Shown piece by piece: positions 62,147 through 64,000 of a DNA stretch of 64,000 nucleotides. The DNA comes from CATQHP01 sp965205595 (lineage in GTDB: Bacteria; Acidobacteriota; Terriglobia; Bryobacterales; UBA6623), in assembly GCA_965205595.1 (NCBI GenBank), contig CBDBHI010000057.1, positions 17,238 through 81,237 on the forward strand, read 5' to 3'. Positions within the stretch are counted from its first letter, which is position 1. Every line of letters starts with the position of its first letter. Below the pieces are notes generated by a model that was not told the origin of the DNA, made no database searches, and saw only the letters and a list, made by a program, of their open reading frames with translations. The translations under genes and the position numbers were made by a program.

Positions 62147-62425
62147 CTCGACTGCACGACTTGATTCGAGCGTGATGGATTGAAGGCAACGGAGACGAGA
62201 CGAGCAACAGCGGCAGGAAATGTCTGACAACGAGTTCACGGTGACTGCGGGCATACGGCCGGCCCTCGAGGCCGTCGATGGAGCGGGCAGCACCGTCCAG
62301 AACCGAACTTCATAGAGCACCGCATCGAAGAACCGATGCCACTGAGAGTGCGGATGGAAGCCCGGTCGGACTATTTTCCAAGAAGCTGAAGCTTATTGAG
62401 ACTCTTTTGCCCTTGACAAAGCGAA
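62147..62425 (+). ncRNA. Noncoding tail of IS110, candidate bridge RNA region
   Basis: This is 279 bp with no gene, between the transposase stop and the intron stem. IS110-family elements encode a structured bridge RNA in their longer noncoding end; here the downstream side is longer. The region has short GC-rich inverted segments (GGCCGGCCCTCGAGGCCGTCG near 62260-62275; CCGCATCGAAGAACCGATGCC near 62320-62342). No specific loop assignment can be made by eye. Confidence 0.35.
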
Positions 62426-62435
62426 CCTCCTCATG

Positions 62436-62509
62436 GAAGCCGTATGCGGTAATTCCGCTCGTACGGATCTGTGCGGGGGGCGTCGGGCGACCGACGTCCC
62501 TACCGCGAC
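62436..62509 (+). ncRNA. Group II intron 2 domains V and VI
   Basis: Domain V reads GAAGCCGTATGCGG-TAAT-TCCGCTCGTACGGATC, very close to the group II consensus. Domain VI follows, with stem GCGTCGG, GCGA tetraloop, CCGACGT, then CCCTACCGCGAC. It matches intron 1 with compensatory base changes in the stem. Confidence 0.8.
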
Positions 62510-62656
62510 CCAACGGCCCCTGGCTGCCAATCTTGAGTGCCGTCCGTTTTGAGCGCTCCCGATTTGCAAGTGCGTCGAGACATCGAGTAAATTCTCGCCT
62601 GGCGATTCAACTAAACGGTTGTCTATCCCACGAGATTCTCTGATAATTAGTGTCGG
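62510..62656. other. Intergenic region after intron 2
   Basis: 147 bp with no gene seen. It should carry the promoter of the following propeller gene; no clear elements are visible. Confidence 0.3.
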
Positions 62657-64000
62657 TTGCCGACTTTGAGTGACGTCAACGCAGTTCCTGATAATGCCGA
62701 GGTGCGGGCTCACCTGGAGCAGCTGCTTGCGAGCGAGCCGTTTCTATCGGCCGGTCGCTCGTCCGCGTTTCTACGCTACATCGTCGAAGCGCGGCTTAGC
62801 GGTGAAGTGGAGCGGATTCAGGAATACGGCATCGGCCTCGAAGTATTCGAGCGCGGGGACTCGTTTGATCCTCGAATCGATTCCATCGTTCACGTTGAGG
62901 CGCGTAGGCTGCGGCAGCGTTTGACCGCCTATTACGAATCCCAGGGGGCGGACGATCCGCTCCGTATCGTGCTGACAAACCGCGGTTACGTTCCTCAGTT
63001 CACTCGTCCTGATCGTACGAAACGCCGAGCAAAGTTGCGAAATGATCGACTCCCTACTCTGTGGGTCGCCGCTGGAGCTACTGTCCTCGGTGTCGCGTTG
63101 GCAGCGATTCTCGGATGGGCTCCGCGCGTGCCGGAAACCCCAACACCCACGGCGTTCGTAATTCCGCCACCCCCTGGTTCTGCGTGGACCGCGTTCTATC
63201 GCGGCGGTGCCGCCGCCGTTTCCCCGAACGGGCTCAACCTGGCCTTGGTTGGCCAAAACGCTAGTGGTGTGAGGCAACTATATTTGCGTCCGGTCGACTC
63301 TCCTGAGGCGGAGCCTATTCCGGAGACCGACGGGGCCAGAAGTCCATTCTGGTCGCCGGATGGCCGCCAAATTGGGTTTACCGTTGACACCACTGTCCGA
63401 ATCTTGGACCGCGATTCTGGAATCGTCCGCACGATCGTGGACGCTGGAGATGTTGACCGAAGCCGCGGCGGATCATGGTCGAGCCATGACGGGGGCACAA
63501 TTTTATTCGCCCTCGGTCGTGGAGCACCAATCCATGCGGTTCATGCGGATGGAGGCGAAAACGTGCCTGTGACGGACGTTGCTGATGACGAGTCCGGACA
63601 CGAGTCACCCCGAGCGGTCGCGGACGGTCGTCATTTCGTGTTCGCCGCCGCGGGCAGGGACCCGGGACAGCCGTCGCGCATCTACCTTGGAGACCTGAAA
63701 GGTGGACCAGCGAGAATCCTGGTGGAAGCCGAGTCCCACGCCATACCGGTTCGAACGTCAACCGGTGACGACTACTTGCTTTATATCCGGGATGGCGTGC
63801 TTCTCGCTGACCGGCCCGATATCGAGGCTGGCCGTTTAGATCAGTCGCCCGTGCCGATTGCGAAACGCATCGAGTCTGCCGGTTCCCGGATGACCTCTGC
63901 CAACTTTTCGGCCGGAGGTGGCGTGCTCATGTATACACAGCGATCGGGCTACTTCGGGTTATCAGAACTGAGATGGGTGGATCGCAGAGGAAAAACCATC
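62657..64000 (+). CDS. Membrane-anchored winged-helix / PD40 propeller protein (partial)
   Basis: A frame with no stop runs from TTG 62657 (or TTG 62666) through the right edge, 448 codons. The N-terminal 100 residues (AHLEQLLASEPFLSAGRSSAFLRYIVEARLSGEVERIQEYGIGLEVFERGDSFDPRIDSIVHVEARRLRQRL) match a DNA-binding-like domain frequent in Acidobacteriota, sometimes attached to adenylate cyclase or TolB-like proteins. One transmembrane helix (LWVAAGATVLGVALAAILGW) is followed by WD40-like PD40 repeats (SPFWSPDGRQIGFT, GGSWSSHDGGTILFALG, ESPRAVADGRHFVFAAAG). It is probably a membrane-bound sensor or regulator. The C-terminus lies outside the window. Confidence 0.75.
   Translation, partial: MPTLSDVNAVPDNAEVRAHLEQLLASEPFLSAGRSSAFLRYIVEARLSGEVERIQEYGIGLEVFERGDSFDPRIDSIVHVEARRLRQRLTAYYESQGADDPLRIVLTNRGYVPQFTRPDRTKRRAKLRNDRLPTLWVAAGATVLGVALAAILGWAPRVPETPTPTAFVIPPPPGSAWTAFYRGGAAAVSPNGLNLALVGQNASGVRQLYLRPVDSPEAEPIPETDGARSPFWSPDGRQIGFTVDTTVRILDRDSGIVRTIVDAGDVDRSRGGSWSSHDGGTILFALGRGAPIHAVHADGGENVPVTDVADDESGHESPRAVADGRHFVFAAAGRDPGQPSRIYLGDLKGGPARILVEAESHAIPVRTSTGDDYLLYIRDGVLLADRPDIEAGRLDQSPVPIAKRIESAGSRMTSANFSAGGGVLMYTQRSGYFGLSELRWVDRRGKTI

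Larger units (their letters stand above)
60930..62425 (+). mobile_element. IS110-family insertion in intron 2 domain IV
   Basis: Approximate limits are set by the two halves of the intron domain IV stem. Upstream of the transposase are about 92 bp with small GC-rich repeats (GGCGTCGCCGC/GGGCGGCGAT). Downstream are about 280 bp of noncoding DNA, ending near TTGACAAAGCG. The exact ends and target duplication cannot be set by eye; IS110 elements usually have none. Confidence 0.6.
59073..62509 (+). mobile_element. Group II intron 2, dead maturase, IS110 in domain IV
   Basis: The 5' block AGCGCCGGGATAAACCGGC (from about 59073) matches intron 1. The encoded maturase (59431-60912) is broken. Domain IV bears an IS110 insertion between ATGAGGAGG (60921-60929) and CCTCCTCAT (62426-62434), perfect 9-bp complements that would close the domain IV stem. 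Domain V is at 62436-62469, and domain VI ends near CCGCGAC at 62509. The intron RNA core looks intact. Confidence 0.72.

Overview
The window is a high-GC bacterial chromosome segment. It most resembles an Acidobacteriota (Bryobacterales/'Solibacter'-like) genome. The reasons are a PSCyt1-DUF1549-DUF1553 plus DUF1501 pair, a second Tat-exported DUF1501 protein, many Tat-exported sugar-handling proteins, a heptaheme cytochrome, and a membrane-anchored winged-helix/PD40 propeller protein. Planctomycetota or Verrucomicrobiota cannot be excluded from sequence alone.

Layout. (1) 1-20320 is ordinary chromosome: an outer-membrane barrel C-terminus, the PSCyt1/DUF1501 pair, a propeller-DUF3604 protein, a phytase-esterase-like protein, a sulfatase, malic enzyme maeB, a second DUF1501 gene, a YhhQ-type transporter, an ABM protein, a TauE/SafE permease, a CDF zinc exporter, a heptaheme cytochrome c and uvrA. 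(2) 20321-26137 holds two inverted copies of one DDE insertion sequence bracketing a TPR protein, rnc (RNase III), a secreted protein and a gene truncated at the IS edge. (3) 26138 to about 43375 is a plasmid backbone inside the chromosome: iterons, a RepA_C initiator, ArdC, and a near-complete trb/virB-type T4SS with VirD4 and VirB11. At least six lesions (frameshifts and an amber codon) break virB4, virB9, virB10 and virD4. No relaxase or partition gene is visible. An inverted repeat before virD4 looks somewhat like an oriT. (4) 43670-46950 is a patchwork: a ribbon-helix-helix protein, Vsr and a cytosine-5 methyltransferase, the stub of a third gene, an intact IS5-family element, and a Tn3 transposase fragment. 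(5) 47021-52320 is a tight four-gene operon: two Tat-exported xylose-isomerase-like TIM barrels, an IolD-like ThDP enzyme and a GMC oxidoreductase. It points to oxidation and ring or keto cleavage of a cyclitol or sugar. (6) 52321-62509 is a graveyard of mobile DNA: an IS4-type element with a frameshift, an IS630 element inside a PfkB kinase gene, one intact group II intron, a methyltransferase gene, and a second related group II intron whose maturase is dead and whose domain IV carries an IS110 element. (7) 62657-64000 starts a PD40 propeller protein that runs off the window.

The IS copies appear to have driven the architecture. The plasmid replication region starts 13 bp beyond the terminal repeat of the right IS copy, so the plasmid probably entered the chromosome by an IS-mediated fusion and then decayed in place. 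The two group II introns covary in domain VI, so the RNA fold is under constraint. The older copy could depend on the intact maturase of the younger one.
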